Part shown: positions 1 through 9,187 of the stretch, piece after piece
How positions within the stretch are numbered: position 1 is the first letter of the stretch
Layout of the letters: each line of letters starts with the position of its first letter
NCBI RefSeq assembly: GCF_003634635.1
Contig: NZ_RBJB01000003.1
Coordinates: forward strand, 310,001-374,000
Reading direction: 5' to 3'
DNA from: Marinobacter nauticus
GTDB taxonomy: Bacteria; Pseudomonadota; Gammaproteobacteria; Pseudomonadales; Oleiphilaceae
DNA: 64,000 nucleotides
Made by a program: the position numbers and the translations under genes
The notes under the pieces: generated by a model
What the model was told of the DNA's origin: nothing
What the model saw: the letters and a program-made list of their open reading frames with translations, nothing else
Database searches by the model: none

Positions 1-490
1 TCATCAACGCAATATTCCGGTCGGGAATACCATCTACGTCCGGATAGTGATCAATAGCCGCTTCCAGGCTTGCTTCCCGCAACAGGTGCAGCATGGGGTA
101 CGGTGATCGATTGGTGTAGTTTTCCGCGGCCTCTGCATCGGTGCCGGCGAACTGATAGTCCGGATGGAAACTGGCAACCTGAAAGACACCTTCCAGCTCC
201 AGATAGCTCAGCAAGGCATCCGCGGCATCGAGAAATTCGTTGTAGGCGAAAAAATCTTGCAACACACCAGGATGGATCAACAACGTGGTTTCGACGTCCG
301 GCTCATCTTCCAGGCGCTGCAACTCTGACTGCAACGCCTGTAGCAGCTCATCCTCATTCTCCGCCTCGCTGACGACAAAACGCACGCGGTTCTTGACCAA
401 CTCGCGCTTGGCGAAGGGGCAGAGGTTGTAACCAACCACCACTTCTTCAACCCATTGCCGGCTGGCGCTTACAACCTGTGATTCATTCAT
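1..490 (-). CDS. DUF1415 family protein (3' end cut by window)
   Basis: The reverse-strand frame opens with [19 protein letters not shown] and continues through [11 protein letters not shown] and HPDYQFAGT to the window edge, so about 163 residues are visible and the C-terminus is missing. The NLCPFAK segment near residue 23 is typical of DUF1415, a family of about 180-200 residues with no established reaction. The ATG overlaps the stop of the upstream ABC-F gene by four bases (ATGA), so the two are probably co-translated. Family assignment is from memory of conserved segments; function is unknown. Confidence 0.85.
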   Translation of the reverse strand, partial: MNESQVVSASRQWVEEVVVGYNLCPFAKRELVKNRVRFVVSEAENEDELLQALQSELQRLEDEPDVETTLLIHPGVLQDFFAYNEFLDAADALLSYLELEGVFQVASFHPDYQFAGTDAEAAENYTNRSPYPMLHLLREASLEAAIDHYPDVDGIPDRNIALM

Positions 491-2073
491 AGGTAGCCCT
501 GGCTCCGAAGATAATCGTCATAGGAGCCACTGAAGTCAGTCACCCCATCAGCTGTGAGCTCAATAATCCGCGTCGCCAGCGAAGAGACAAACTCACGATC
601 ATGGCTTACGAAAATCAGCGTTCCCGGATAGTTCTCCAACGCCAGGTTCAAAGCCTCGATAGACTCCATATCCAGGTGGTTGGTGGGCTCGTCCATCAGC
701 ATCACATTCGGTTTCTGAAGGATCAGTTTGCCGAACAGCATGCGGCCCTGCTCACCCCCCGAGATTACCTTTACAGACTTGCCAATATCATCACCGGAAA
801 ACAGCATTCGCCCCAGCGTGCCGCGCACTAATTGTTCGCCGCCGGTGGTCCATTGCGCCATCCAGTCGGTGAGGGTCTCGTCGCGGGCAAAATCCGCGGT
901 GTGGTCCTGGGCGAAATATCCAACCTCGGCACTGTCGGTCCACTTCACCTCGCCGGCATCCGGCTCATAAGCGCCAGCCAGGCATTGCAGGAGTGTGGTT
1001 TTACCAATCCCGTTCGGGCCAATAACAGCCACGCGTTCTCCCGCCTCAATCTGCAGATCCAGGTTTTTGAACAAGGGGCCTTCATCGAAGCCCTTGGTCA
1101 GACCTTTCAGAGTCACGGCCTGACGATGCAGCTTCTTGCCCTGCTCGAAGCGGATAAAGGGACTCACGCGGCTTGAGGGCTTCACCTCTTCCAACTGGAT
1201 CTTGTCGATCTGACGGGCGCGAGAGGTGGCCTGTTTGGCCTTGGAGGCGTTGGCGGAGAAGCGGCTGACGAACTGCTGCAATTCCGCAATCTGGGCTTTT
1301 TTCTTGGCGTTGTCCGCCAGCATGCGCTCTCGGGCCTGGGTGGCGGCGGTCATGTATTCGTCGTAGTTGCCGGGGAACAGACGCAGCTCACCATAATCCA
1401 GGTCCGCCATGTGGGTACATACACTGTTCAGAAAGTGACGGTCGTGAGAGATGATGATCATGGTGCTGTTGCGGGCCACCAGAATGTTTTCCAGCCAGCG
1501 GATGGTGTTGATGTCCAGGTGGTTGGTGGGCTCATCCAGCAACAGTACGTCGGGGTCAGAAAACAGAGCCTGTGCCAGCAGCACACGCAGTTTCCAGCCC
1601 GGCGCCAGAGCACTCATGGGGCCGTTGTGCTGCTCCAGAGGAATATCCAGGCCCAGCAGCAACTCACCGGCTCGGGATTCCGCGGTGTAGCCATCCATTT
1701 CGGCAAACTGCACCTCCAGGTCTGCCACGGCCATACCGTCTTCCTCACTCATCTCTGGCAGCGAATAAATGCGGTCCCGCTCTTTTTTCACATTCCAGAG
1801 TTCTTCGTGGCCCATAATCACAGTGTCCATCACTGAGCACTGTTCATAGGCAAACTGATCCTGACGGAGCTTACCCAGCCGGGTATTCGGTTCCAGCATG
1901 ACCTGGCCCGCCGATGGCTCCAGATCACCACCCAGAATTTTCATCAGGGTGGATTTACCACAACCATTCGCCCCGATCAGGCCGTAACGGTTGCCGTTGC
2001 CAAATTTGGCCGACACATTTTCAAACAGGGGCCTGGCCCCGAACTGCATGGTGAGATTGGCGGTGGAGATCAA
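487..2073 (-). CDS. ybiT: ABC-F family ATPase, YbiT type
   Basis: A soluble protein of about 528 residues with two ABC ATPase domains and no membrane segment, as in the ABC-F family, whose members act on ribosomes. The first Walker A (GANGCGKST) is near residue 34 and the second (GPNGIGKTT) near 350; both halves carry DEPTNHLD Walker B segments, and the linker contains [19 protein letters not shown]. The sequence follows E. coli YbiT closely. The frame is open back to 2229, but similarity to YbiT begins at a TTG at 2073 ([11 protein letters not shown]), so I chose that start; the upstream extension is Cys-rich and unlike the family. It overlaps the DUF1415 gene by four bases. Confidence 0.93.
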   Translation of the reverse strand: MISTANLTMQFGARPLFENVSAKFGNGNRYGLIGANGCGKSTLMKILGGDLEPSAGQVMLEPNTRLGKLRQDQFAYEQCSVMDTVIMGHEELWNVKKERDRIYSLPEMSEEDGMAVADLEVQFAEMDGYTAESRAGELLLGLDIPLEQHNGPMSALAPGWKLRVLLAQALFSDPDVLLLDEPTNHLDINTIRWLENILVARNSTMIIISHDRHFLNSVCTHMADLDYGELRLFPGNYDEYMTAATQARERMLADNAKKKAQIAELQQFVSRFSANASKAKQATSRARQIDKIQLEEVKPSSRVSPFIRFEQGKKLHRQAVTLKGLTKGFDEGPLFKNLDLQIEAGERVAVIGPNGIGKTTLLQCLAGAYEPDAGEVKWTDSAEVGYFAQDHTADFARDETLTDWMAQWTTGGEQLVRGTLGRMLFSGDDIGKSVKVISGGEQGRMLFGKLILQKPNVMLMDEPTNHLDMESIEALNLALENYPGTLIFVSHDREFVSSLATRIIELTADGVTDFSGSYDDYLRSQGYL

Positions 2074-2253
2074 GAAACAAACCTGTCGAAGTAGAGGCCG
2101 ACGAGAGCCGGCGAAAAGAAAGCCGGCATTGTACAGGTTTGCACCAGAGACTGTGAGGCCGCAGAAACACGGACAAAAACCACTTGCCTCAGGGCGCCGC
2201 TGCGGGCAGCATTCCGGTCTGTGTTCCATTCACCCAACGACAGGAAATTGATC

Positions 2254-2532
2254 ATGGCACAAGCAACCGCACGCCACATTCTGGTAGACAGTGAAGCCAA
2301 GTGTGAGGAACTGAAGAAAGCTATCGAAGGTGGCCAGGATTTCGCCGAAGTCGCCAAGCAGCACTCATCCTGCCCTTCCGGCCGTAACGGCGGCGACCTG
2401 GGTTCTTTCGGGCCGGGCCAGATGGTTCCGGAGTTCGACAAAGCCGTTTTCAACAGCGAGCTCAATACTGTGATCGGCCCCATCAAGACCCAGTTTGGCT
2501 ACCACCTGCTGGAAGTCACCAGCCGCAGCTGA
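2254..2532 (+). CDS. ppiC: Parvulin-type peptidyl-prolyl isomerase PpiC
   Basis: A 92-residue single-domain parvulin that catalyses cis-trans isomerisation of peptidyl-proline bonds. It has no signal peptide, so it is cytoplasmic like E. coli PpiC. The typical segments ARHILV, CPSGRNGGDLG, FGPGQMVPEF and TQFGYHLLEV are all present, covering the whole length. An AGGAAA ribosome site precedes the ATG at 2254; an upstream in-frame GTG at 2221 is unsupported by family length. It converges on the DUF2059 gene. Confidence 0.93.
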   Translation: MAQATARHILVDSEAKCEELKKAIEGGQDFAEVAKQHSSCPSGRNGGDLGSFGPGQMVPEFDKAVFNSELNTVIGPIKTQFGYHLLEVTSRS

Positions 2533-2545
2533 TCCGATGATCGGC

Positions 2546-2581
2546 CCGGCCGGTGTTCGGAATATCTCCGACGCCGGCCGG
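2546..2581. terminator. GC-rich hairpin between convergent genes
   Basis: Two CCGGCCGG arms (2546-2553 and 2574-2581) with an inner GTTCGG/CCGAC pairing form a strong stem between two convergent genes. There is no T-run on either side, so it may be a Rho-dependent or bidirectional end structure rather than a canonical intrinsic terminator. Confidence 0.4.
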
Positions 2582-2589
2582 AGTGCGTC

Positions 2590-3417
2590 CTATTCCGACC
2601 CCGCCGGCGGTGCCATAAACCTCGATATCTGCCGTCCTATGCTTTCCACCGGCTCCATGATCGCCTGCTGAATACTGCTGGTCACAACCTGAGAAAACTG
2701 CTTACCAGCGGGGCTTTCGAGGAACTCCAGGTACAGTGCCAGCTCCTGGGCGCTCATCTTGTCGTAGGTATAAAGATAGCTGTCGTAGACCTGCTGGCCA
2801 ACCACACCCCGAAGCATTCCTCGCTGGTTTTCGATACGGCGCTCCAACTGCTCGTAGTGCATTGATTCGCTGCTGAGCGCCGACATGGCAGTGGCCAACC
2901 CCAACTGAACAGCAATGGTGGTATCCACCGCTCTTTCGGTTGCCCGGGCGGCCCGGTCGAATCGATCGAACATCTCGGCTTTGGGAGTGCCTTTGTACTT
3001 TCGATTCAATTCCGGCGCGCTGGCCTGTATCTGCGGCCAGGCTTCCGGCGCCGAGGCGGCAATCTCTGCGCTCGAAATTTTTCGGGCGACGGGTGTCCGG
3101 TACCACTCACTTACCGCCTGAAGCTGTTCGTCCGTGAGCTGTGCTTGCAGATCGGTAATGATCTGCTGCTCAATTTTGTCGGCGCTGAAACTGCTGCTCA
3201 CAACATAGCCAACGGTATCCGCCACCATGGGCGGCACCTGACCGCGTTGTTTCAGCCCTTCCCGAATACCCTGGCTTAGCATCGCCGGGTATTGCTCAAC
3301 AATGTCGTCAATCGGGGAGGCTTCGAGCACGCTGGCGGCATCCGGGGCCGCCTGAGCTGAGCCCACGCCAAGCATGGCAACGACTAAAACAGTTTTAACT
3401 AGGGCCAATCGCTTCAT
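2590..3417 (-). CDS. DUF2059 domain protein, exported
   Basis: 275 residues with a Sec signal peptide (basic MKRLALVK, hydrophobic core, likely cleavage after AQA near residue 23). The mature protein is helical and contains two DUF2059-like repeats, with LTDEQLQAVSEWYRTPVARK around 95-115 and MSAQELALYLEFLESPAGK near the C-terminus. DUF2059 has no established activity. Expected location is the periplasm. It is transcribed alone, facing ppiC on one side and divergent from the lytic-transglycosylase-like gene on the other. Confidence 0.82.
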   Translation of the reverse strand: MKRLALVKTVLVVAMLGVGSAQAAPDAASVLEASPIDDIVEQYPAMLSQGIREGLKQRGQVPPMVADTVGYVVSSSFSADKIEQQIITDLQAQLTDEQLQAVSEWYRTPVARKISSAEIAASAPEAWPQIQASAPELNRKYKGTPKAEMFDRFDRAARATERAVDTTIAVQLGLATAMSALSSESMHYEQLERRIENQRGMLRGVVGQQVYDSYLYTYDKMSAQELALYLEFLESPAGKQFSQVVTSSIQQAIMEPVESIGRQISRFMAPPAGSE

Positions 3418-3441
3418 TTACCTATCATCCTGACTAATGCA

Positions 3442-4236
3442 ATGACTCTCTTATGCCATGGGCCCAAGGCTGGCAGCAAGCAATCCAGGGGTTCAGGAGA
3501 TGACAGTTTGGTAGGAATACGCAACAGGTCAGGCCGAAAGAAAAAGAGCCGCCATAAGGCTGAAAAAGCACGCTGGCTTCGCCTGGCCAAATGGTATGGG
3601 CCACCGGTGGCCGGCCTACTGATCGGGATCTGGGCCACGCTCCGCTTCAGCCTGCTGGCTCCGGATCCCCCGGCGAGACCGGAAAACCTTTGCGACATTT
3701 TCCGGGAGCATCCGGTCTGGTACGACTATGCCAGCGCGTCACAACAACGTTGGGGAACCCCCATTGCCACCCAGATGGCCTTTGTCTATTACGAATCATC
3801 GTTTCGAAGCCATGCCAGACCACCGCGTACCCGGCTATGGGGTCTGATTCCGTGGGCAAGACCAACCACAGCCTTCGGATACGCCCAGGCCCTTGATCCA
3901 GCCTGGCAGGAATACCTGGCAGCAAACGATGGTGACTGGCTGACGGTGCGCAGCGATATGCAGTATGCCCTGGATTTCGTCGGCTGGTATAACCGCCTGA
4001 GCCACCAGCAACTGGGTATCCCCTATACCGCCCCGAGGGAACTGTACCTGGCCTACCATGAAGGCAGAACCGGCTATGCCCGGCGCTCCTTCGACCGCAA
4101 GCCGCAGCTTCAGGCCCTGGCCAGCCGGGTCCGGGCCAGGGCTTACCGCTACCACAACCAGTTGCAGCAGTGCGAAGCGGAGTTCCAGTGCTGGCGCTGG
4201 TACCAGTTCTGGCCGTTCTGCTCGGCTGAAGACTGA
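3442..4236 (+). CDS. Membrane-anchored transglycosylase SLT-like protein
   Basis: About 264 residues as drawn. A basic stretch (SGRKKKSRHK) is followed by one membrane segment (PPVAGLLIGIWATLRFSLLA, about 54-73), then a soluble domain with the SLT-type catalytic-Glu segment FVYYESSF (Glu near 118) and GYAQALDPAW. I infer peptidoglycan cleavage at the inner membrane. The C-terminal tail holds conserved-looking Cys and Trp residues (CEAEFQCWRWYQFWPFC). The start is uncertain: the ATG at 3442 gives a long polar leader, and a TTG near 3508 would also fit. It ends one base before the converging LysR gene. Confidence 0.72.
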   Translation: MTLLCHGPKAGSKQSRGSGDDSLVGIRNRSGRKKKSRHKAEKARWLRLAKWYGPPVAGLLIGIWATLRFSLLAPDPPARPENLCDIFREHPVWYDYASASQQRWGTPIATQMAFVYYESSFRSHARPPRTRLWGLIPWARPTTAFGYAQALDPAWQEYLAANDGDWLTVRSDMQYALDFVGWYNRLSHQQLGIPYTAPRELYLAYHEGRTGYARRSFDRKPQLQALASRVRARAYRYHNQLQQCEAEFQCWRWYQFWPFCSAED

Positions 4237-4237
4237 G

Positions 4238-5137
4238 CTACAGGGCTCCCGAAATCTCGATCACCGACTCCAGACCCTGCAAGCGCTCTACCAGAAACTC
4301 CATGACCATTCTGACCCGGGCCATCTGCTGGGTATCCTGGTTTACATGGAGCCAGAGGTCGATGCTTTCGCCCTCCAGAGGATCGGACAGCCGCCGCAAT
4401 TCCCTGGTGGCGTCGCCCAGGTAACAGGGCAGCACCGCCAGGCCTGCCCCGGCCCGGGCAAGGGCATGCATGGACTGCAGGCTATTGCAGCGAATCACCG
4501 ACGTGACATTTTTCAGCTGTTTGCGGTACCAGCGCCCCGTTGCCAGGTGGCTGAAGGATTCGTCTGGCAGTATCCAGGTACAGCCTTCCGGCTGATTCTC
4601 AATATCCATGTTCCGGTGCCGGCGGCAGTATTTTGCTGCGCCATAGACCGCGGATTCGATTGCGGCAATCCGTTCACCCTCCAGCGTTGCCTGGGGCTTG
4701 TTCTCCGGCCGAAGGGTAAGGTCGGCTTCCCGGTGGCTGAGATTAGCCACATCGTTATCGGTGAGAACTTCCAGCTCAATCTCGGGATAGGTGCGCACCA
4801 TCTCGGCCAGAATCGGGCTGAGCAGTTCATTCATCATCACGTCTTCAGCGGCCACACGAACCTTGCCAACCGGTGCGGAATCATCCCCCACCAGTTTGCG
4901 CTCAAGGTTTTCCATATCGGTAGCCAGCCGTTCAGCCTCCCGAAAGGCCATTTCTCCCACGGGGGTGAGCTGCAATCCGCTCTGGTTACGCTCAAAAAAC
5001 TGCACCCCCAGCGACTCTTCCATCTGATCAAGTCGCCGTAAAACAGTCGTTTGGTGAACACCCAGAATTTCACCGGCTTTTGCAAGCGTTCCGCCTATTG
5101 CAAGGGCCCTTATATATCGAAGATAATCCCAGTCCAT
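4238..5137 (-). CDS. LysR-family transcriptional regulator
   Basis: 299 residues from an ATG at 5137 (MDWDYLRYIRALAIGG). The N-terminal winged helix-turn-helix spans about 1-62 (GTLAKAGEILGVHQTTVLRRL), followed by a LysR effector domain; GLAVLPCYLGD near 240 is the usual substrate-domain segment. The VHQTTVLRRL recognition helix resembles the LysR group that controls amino acid or organic acid genes, but the inducer cannot be read from sequence. It is divergent from the 64-residue small gene at 5265, which may be a target. Confidence 0.9.
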   Translation of the reverse strand: MDWDYLRYIRALAIGGTLAKAGEILGVHQTTVLRRLDQMEESLGVQFFERNQSGLQLTPVGEMAFREAERLATDMENLERKLVGDDSAPVGKVRVAAEDVMMNELLSPILAEMVRTYPEIELEVLTDNDVANLSHREADLTLRPENKPQATLEGERIAAIESAVYGAAKYCRRHRNMDIENQPEGCTWILPDESFSHLATGRWYRKQLKNVTSVIRCNSLQSMHALARAGAGLAVLPCYLGDATRELRRLSDPLEGESIDLWLHVNQDTQQMARVRMVMEFLVERLQGLESVIEISGAL

Positions 5138-5264
5138 AATCACTGCATATTTGCAACAAGGGTACGGATTTTAACGTATTCAAGCTGCAAAAAAGAATCC
5201 TTAGAATTGAACGTAAATTAAAGATAGATCGCTAACAATCCACCAGATGAAGGAGGAAGGCGCT

Positions 5265-5459
5265 ATGACTCAGAACCATATCGCAACCGTTAAACCGCTG
5301 CCGTCCAGTATCCTCCACAACAGTACTGAGGTCAGGCGCCAGTATACCCGCGCTGCCGCAAGGCAGGCGATGCAGTTTATCAGCCGCAAGGTGCGAATTT
5401 TCAATCGCAAGGCGGTAGCCGTGGCGCAGGATATGCCCCAGGTTCAGGGCGGCCACTAA
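5265..5459 (+). CDS. Small basic protein of unknown function
   Basis: 64 residues (MTQNHIATVKPLPSSIL...), rich in Arg, Lys, Ala and Gln, with no signal peptide or membrane segment. A near-consensus AAGGAGG lies about 8 bases before the ATG, which strongly supports translation. The middle (TRAAARQAMQFISRKVR) should form an amphipathic basic helix. It is a single-gene unit between the divergent LysR gene and a strong terminator at 5492-5528. I do not recognise the family. Confidence 0.65.
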   Translation: MTQNHIATVKPLPSSILHNSTEVRRQYTRAAARQAMQFISRKVRIFNRKAVAVAQDMPQVQGGH

Positions 5460-5491
5460 AACAGACTGCACGCCTTTCGGGGTTGCTGAAT

Positions 5492-5528
5492 AAAAAACGC
5501 CGGCATGTTTCCATGCCGGCGTTTTTTT
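5492..5528. terminator. Bidirectional intrinsic terminator
   Basis: ACGCCGGCATG and CATGCCGGCGT form an 11-bp perfect stem with a TTTC loop. It is flanked by six As on the left and seven Ts on the right, so it works for both the small gene at 5265 and the converging acyl-CoA ligase. Confidence 0.93.
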
Positions 5529-5544
5529 GTTCGCTTGTACCTGG

Positions 5545-7227
5545 TCAGAATTCCCAGATCACTTTGCGTTTCTGCTCGAACCATTCGTCCATCTTGCGGT
5601 TGTAGAAATCCTCGATGACATTGCGTTTGATCTTCATGGTGGGTGTGAGCATACCGTTTTCCATGGTCCAGGGTTCACGCACCACGACGACAAAAGCCAC
5701 CTTTTCGTGGGACTCACATTCCGCATTCACGGAGTCCAGTTCCTCCGCCAGCTCTTGTTCCAGCTCGCTGCGACTGCCTCCCCGCTCCAGTTCATCGCGG
5801 GCCTCCTCGGAAAGCAGTACCATCAGGCACGGCTGGGGCTGGTTGGCACCGGCCACACACACCACTTCCGCCTTGGGGTGATTGAACCGGTTCTCGATAG
5901 GCACCGGCACCACGTATTTCCCCTTTGAGGTTTTGAACAGGTCCTTAACCCGCCCGGTAATGCGCAGGCATCCATCACGGTCAATTTCACCCATGTCACC
6001 GGTTTTGAGAAAACCGTCATCCGTCAGGTCTTCCCGGGTTTTTTCCTCGTTCTTGTAATAACCGAGCATCTGGCCCGGGCTCCTCACCTGAACTTCGCCG
6101 CCCTCCCCAATCCGATGTTCAACACCCGGGTTGGCCATTCCAACGGTGCCCACCTTGGCCTGGCCCGGACGGTTGGCATGGGAATAGCCGAAGTTCTCCG
6201 ACATGCCGTAGACCTCCAGCAACTCCAGACCAAGGCTTCGGTACCAGCCGATGATCTCTGCCGAGAGCGGAGCCGCACCGGTGAGTGCCGCCCGGCAATG
6301 ATCCAGCCCCAGCTGTTTGAGCACCTTTTTCTTAACCAGCGTGTTCAGAATCGGGATATTGAACAGCAGTTTCTGCTTCTTGGGCGGCAACTTCGCATTC
6401 ACCCCCAGGTAGAATTTCATCCACAGGCGAGGCACCGAGAAAAACAGGGTTGGCCGGGCCCGCTGCAGATCCTCCTGGAAGGTATCCAGCGAATTGGCAA
6501 AGTACAGATGGAAACCGTAATACAGTGACTGGGTCTCCACCGCCGCCCGTTCGGCCACATGGGCCAGGGGCAGATAGGACAACATACGTTCGCTGGCCGA
6601 CACCGGGAATAGCTGCTGCAGCCCGTCGGCAACCGAGATCATGGTCCGGAAGCTGTGCATCACGCCTTTCGGCCGCCCGGTACTGCCGGAGGTGTAAACA
6701 ATGGTGGCCAGATCATCGGGATCGGGCAGTTTCGGTTTCGCCGGGGACTGCTCGGCGATAATGTCCTGCCATTTGGGCGTGTCGTCCCGAGGCGATAGCG
6801 GCAGCGAGATAATCGGTAATTGCTCGGGAATATGGCCCTTGATGTCATGCCAGCCATCGGCCGTGCCGTCGAGTTTGCCGAGAAACAGCATCTGAGCTTC
6901 ACTGTGGTCCAGAATATAGGCTGCGGTCTCGCCATTCAGAGTTGGATAGAGCGGCACGCTGACGTGCCCTGCTGCCCAGATGGCCAGATCGGACAGAATC
7001 CAGTGGGCGCTGTTTTTGCCCAGAATCCCGATATTGCTTCGCTGAGGCAACCCCAGCGTGTTCAGGTGAGCGGCCATGCGCGACACCTGGTCGGCGGCTT
7101 CACGCCAGGTAATATCTTCAACGCGCCCGTCGGGGTATGGCTGGGTCAAAAAAACGTTGTCGGGAGTATGCTCTGCCCAGTAATAAAGGCAATGCAGCGA
7201 AGTCTGCTTGTTCGGATCTACGGCCAT
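5545..7227 (-). CDS. AMP-dependent long-chain fatty acid-CoA ligase
   Basis: 560 residues of the ANL superfamily, activating a fatty acid with ATP and CoA for degradation or lipid synthesis. The P-loop TSGSTGRPKGVMHS lies near 185-198, followed by LPLAHVAER, the YGMSENFG adenine-binding segment near 350 and the hinge-region GDMGEIDRDG and GRVKDLFKTSKGKYV. A C-terminal MKIKRN carries the usual catalytic Lys. The length and the LFKTSKGKYV segment are closest to the FAA1-like bacterial ligases. It is monocistronic with the terminator at 5492. Chain-length specificity cannot be told. Confidence 0.9.
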   Translation of the reverse strand: MAVDPNKQTSLHCLYYWAEHTPDNVFLTQPYPDGRVEDITWREAADQVSRMAAHLNTLGLPQRSNIGILGKNSAHWILSDLAIWAAGHVSVPLYPTLNGETAAYILDHSEAQMLFLGKLDGTADGWHDIKGHIPEQLPIISLPLSPRDDTPKWQDIIAEQSPAKPKLPDPDDLATIVYTSGSTGRPKGVMHSFRTMISVADGLQQLFPVSASERMLSYLPLAHVAERAAVETQSLYYGFHLYFANSLDTFQEDLQRARPTLFFSVPRLWMKFYLGVNAKLPPKKQKLLFNIPILNTLVKKKVLKQLGLDHCRAALTGAAPLSAEIIGWYRSLGLELLEVYGMSENFGYSHANRPGQAKVGTVGMANPGVEHRIGEGGEVQVRSPGQMLGYYKNEEKTREDLTDDGFLKTGDMGEIDRDGCLRITGRVKDLFKTSKGKYVVPVPIENRFNHPKAEVVCVAGANQPQPCLMVLLSEEARDELERGGSRSELEQELAEELDSVNAECESHEKVAFVVVVREPWTMENGMLTPTMKIKRNVIEDFYNRKMDEWFEQKRKVIWEF

Positions 7228-7424
7228 TGTGCGTCCTTGTTATTGTTTTCTTCCTCTCCATACTAGCCAACTTTCCGACTCCCTCAATAGCAATAACAAT
7301 CCCGGTGATTGGCCGTTTAGCTCGAATCTGAGACCTGTCACTCAAAATACTTCGTGACATCCGTCAAGTCTGGTCTAGATTGAAAGTTGCAGCGTAAAGA
7401 TTGTCATCACCTCAGGAGGTCGTT

Positions 7425-7532
7425 ATGAAATCGTCAACGCGCTCTGTTCTGATCTTTCCGGCCTGGGCCCTGATTCTGGTCGGTTCCGGTGCCTTTCTCT
7501 ACAGCGCCTGGGCAGGCATGCTCGGTTCCTGA
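7425..7532 (+). CDS. 35-residue single-span membrane peptide
   Basis: A short frame encoding MKSSTRSVLIFPAWALILVG and ending SAWAGMLGS, below usual gene-calling cut-offs. A CAGGAGGT ribosome site sits 5 bases before the ATG. A basic N-terminus followed by a hydrophobic stretch (about 9-30) predicts an inner-membrane peptide. It lies between the ligase promoter region and the converging Lrp gene. I do not recognise it. The good ribosome site and membrane character argue for a real small gene. Confidence 0.55.
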   Translation: MKSSTRSVLIFPAWALILVGSGAFLYSAWAGMLGS

Positions 7533-7542
7533 CCGTTAAACG

Positions 7543-7971
7543 CTAACGTTTGAAGCGGGTTTCCAGCACGACGGCTGAGTTGGTTCGTTCGACGCCTTCG
7601 AGATTGCCGATGTCGTCCAGCACCTTACTTAACTCCTCCAGAGTACGGGCCTGGACAATCGCTATAAGGTCATATTCCCCGCTCACGGCAAATAACTGTG
7701 CCACCTGGCTGATACGCTCCAGTTCCGTGTTGGTTCTGGCGGTCAGCTTCTGCCGGACCTTGATAGACACGTGGGCTTCCACCTGCCCTTCCAGATAATC
7801 CCCTCCCAGAATCACTGAATAGCCGCGAATGACGCCGCTGGCCTCCAGCCTGGCAATACGATTCTGAATCGTTGATCGGGACACGTGCAGTGCCTTGGCC
7901 AGTTCGGTCACACTCGTACGGGCATTGCGCCGGAGCAGGGCAAGCAGTTTCTGATCTCGACTTTCTGTCAT
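7543..7971 (-). CDS. Lrp/AsnC-family transcriptional regulator
   Basis: 142 residues from the ATG at 7971 (MTESRDQKLL). The helix-turn-helix covers about 8-55 (ARTSVTELAKALHVSRSTIQNRI), followed by the RAM ligand domain with SGEYDLIAIVQ near 95. A frame-open extension to 8052 is unlike the family and lacks a ribosome site. It is divergent from astA across 115 bp, so by the usual local-regulator pattern it probably senses an amino acid, plausibly arginine or ornithine, and controls the arginine succinyltransferase gene. Confidence 0.9.
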   Translation of the reverse strand: MTESRDQKLLALLRRNARTSVTELAKALHVSRSTIQNRIARLEASGVIRGYSVILGGDYLEGQVEAHVSIKVRQKLTARTNTELERISQVAQLFAVSGEYDLIAIVQARTLEELSKVLDDIGNLEGVERTNSAVVLETRFKR

Positions 7972-8086
7972 TTTGACCCCCAAACCTATCATTTCAACAA
8001 AACAATAGATCATTTCGAACATTCTGACACTGCAAATCGGCGGCTTACGCACTCATACTGATAAAAAACAATTTTGAGGTGCCGCC

Positions 8087-9187
8087 ATGATTATTCGCCC
8101 GGTTCGTCATGACGACCTGAACGATCTGTACGAGATAGCCTGCGAGTCCGGCCCGGGATTTACTTCCCTGATGCCGGACAAAGACCGGCTATCCCGAAAA
8201 ATTGAGGGCTCGATTCGCAGCTTCCGCTCACAGGCCGTCGACCACAGCGAACAACGCTACCTGTTTGTGCTTGAAGAGGAAACTTCCGGGCAGATCATGG
8301 GTACAACCGGCATTACCTCTGGAACCGGCCGGTCGCAACCGCTTTACCATTTTCGCCACAGCACCCTCACTCATCACTCCAGAGAGTTGGGGCTCCGGCG
8401 CTCCGTGGGCGCGCTCACCCGCTGCGTGCACTACCGGAACTGTACGGAGTTCTGTTCACTGTATCTGCGCCCGGCTTTTCGCCGCGCCAATGCCGGCAAA
8501 TTACTCTCCAAAGTCCGCTTCGCCTTTATCGCCCAACATCTGGACCGCTTTCCGAACCTGGCCATTGCCCAGATGCGGGGTGTGGCTGATGAACACGGCC
8601 AGTCGCCCTTCTGGGACTGGCTGCGGGATCACTTTATTGATCTGGATTTCAGCCAGGTCACGCAACTGGCGGGTGCTGGTTCACTGGACTTCGTCGAGGA
8701 CCTGATGCCTTCATTACCGCTCTATACTCATTTAATGAGCAATCCGGCCCGGGCTGTCATCGGTCAGGTGCATCCGGACACCAGGCCCGCGCTGGCGATG
8801 CTCAAGGCAGAGGGGTTCCGCCATCGGGGGCTGGTGGATCTGTTCGATGCCGGCCCCACCGTTGAATGCCGGACAGATGACATCCGCAGTGTCCGGGAAG
8901 CTGCACTGATGTCGGTAGAGATCAGCACAACCGGAAACCAACACCTTACAGACACAGGCCGCCCGGTGCTTGTGACTAATACCGGGCTCGAGGGCTTTCG
9001 CGCGATGGTTGTGAATACAGACACTCACGCCCTGGCCAGCGGCCGGATCGAGCTTTCAACCAAGCAAGCCGATGCGCTGGACCTCAGTGTGGGCGCATCA
9101 GTACGAGCCCTGCCCCTGGGCCAGCAAGCCATTCCGGCGGCCTCAATCCATGTCACAGATTCTGCGGAGGTTCACTATGCACTCTGA
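8087..9187 (+). CDS. astA: Arginine N-succinyltransferase
   Basis: 366 residues, normal for AstA, which transfers succinyl from succinyl-CoA to arginine in the first step of the AST arginine catabolic pathway. The GNAT-like N-terminus MIIRPVRHDDLNDLYEIA, followed by GPGFTSLMPD, GTTGI, FCSLYLRP, FAFIAQHLDRFP and GQVHPDTRPALAML, matches the family throughout. A GAGGT site precedes the ATG. The other ast genes are not next to it here. It overlaps the DUF1338 gene by 11 bp, so both are likely one transcript controlled by the divergent Lrp regulator. Confidence 0.93.
   Translation: MIIRPVRHDDLNDLYEIACESGPGFTSLMPDKDRLSRKIEGSIRSFRSQAVDHSEQRYLFVLEEETSGQIMGTTGITSGTGRSQPLYHFRHSTLTHHSRELGLRRSVGALTRCVHYRNCTEFCSLYLRPAFRRANAGKLLSKVRFAFIAQHLDRFPNLAIAQMRGVADEHGQSPFWDWLRDHFIDLDFSQVTQLAGAGSLDFVEDLMPSLPLYTHLMSNPARAVIGQVHPDTRPALAMLKAEGFRHRGLVDLFDAGPTVECRTDDIRSVREAALMSVEISTTGNQHLTDTGRPVLVTNTGLEGFRAMVVNTDTHALASGRIELSTKQADALDLSVGASVRALPLGQQAIPAASIHVTDSAEVHYAL

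Noticed and set aside
2074..2229. ATG-started 52-residue extension of the YbiT protein
   Set aside because: The extension is Cys-rich, unlike the family, and the conserved N-terminus begins at the TTG at 2073.
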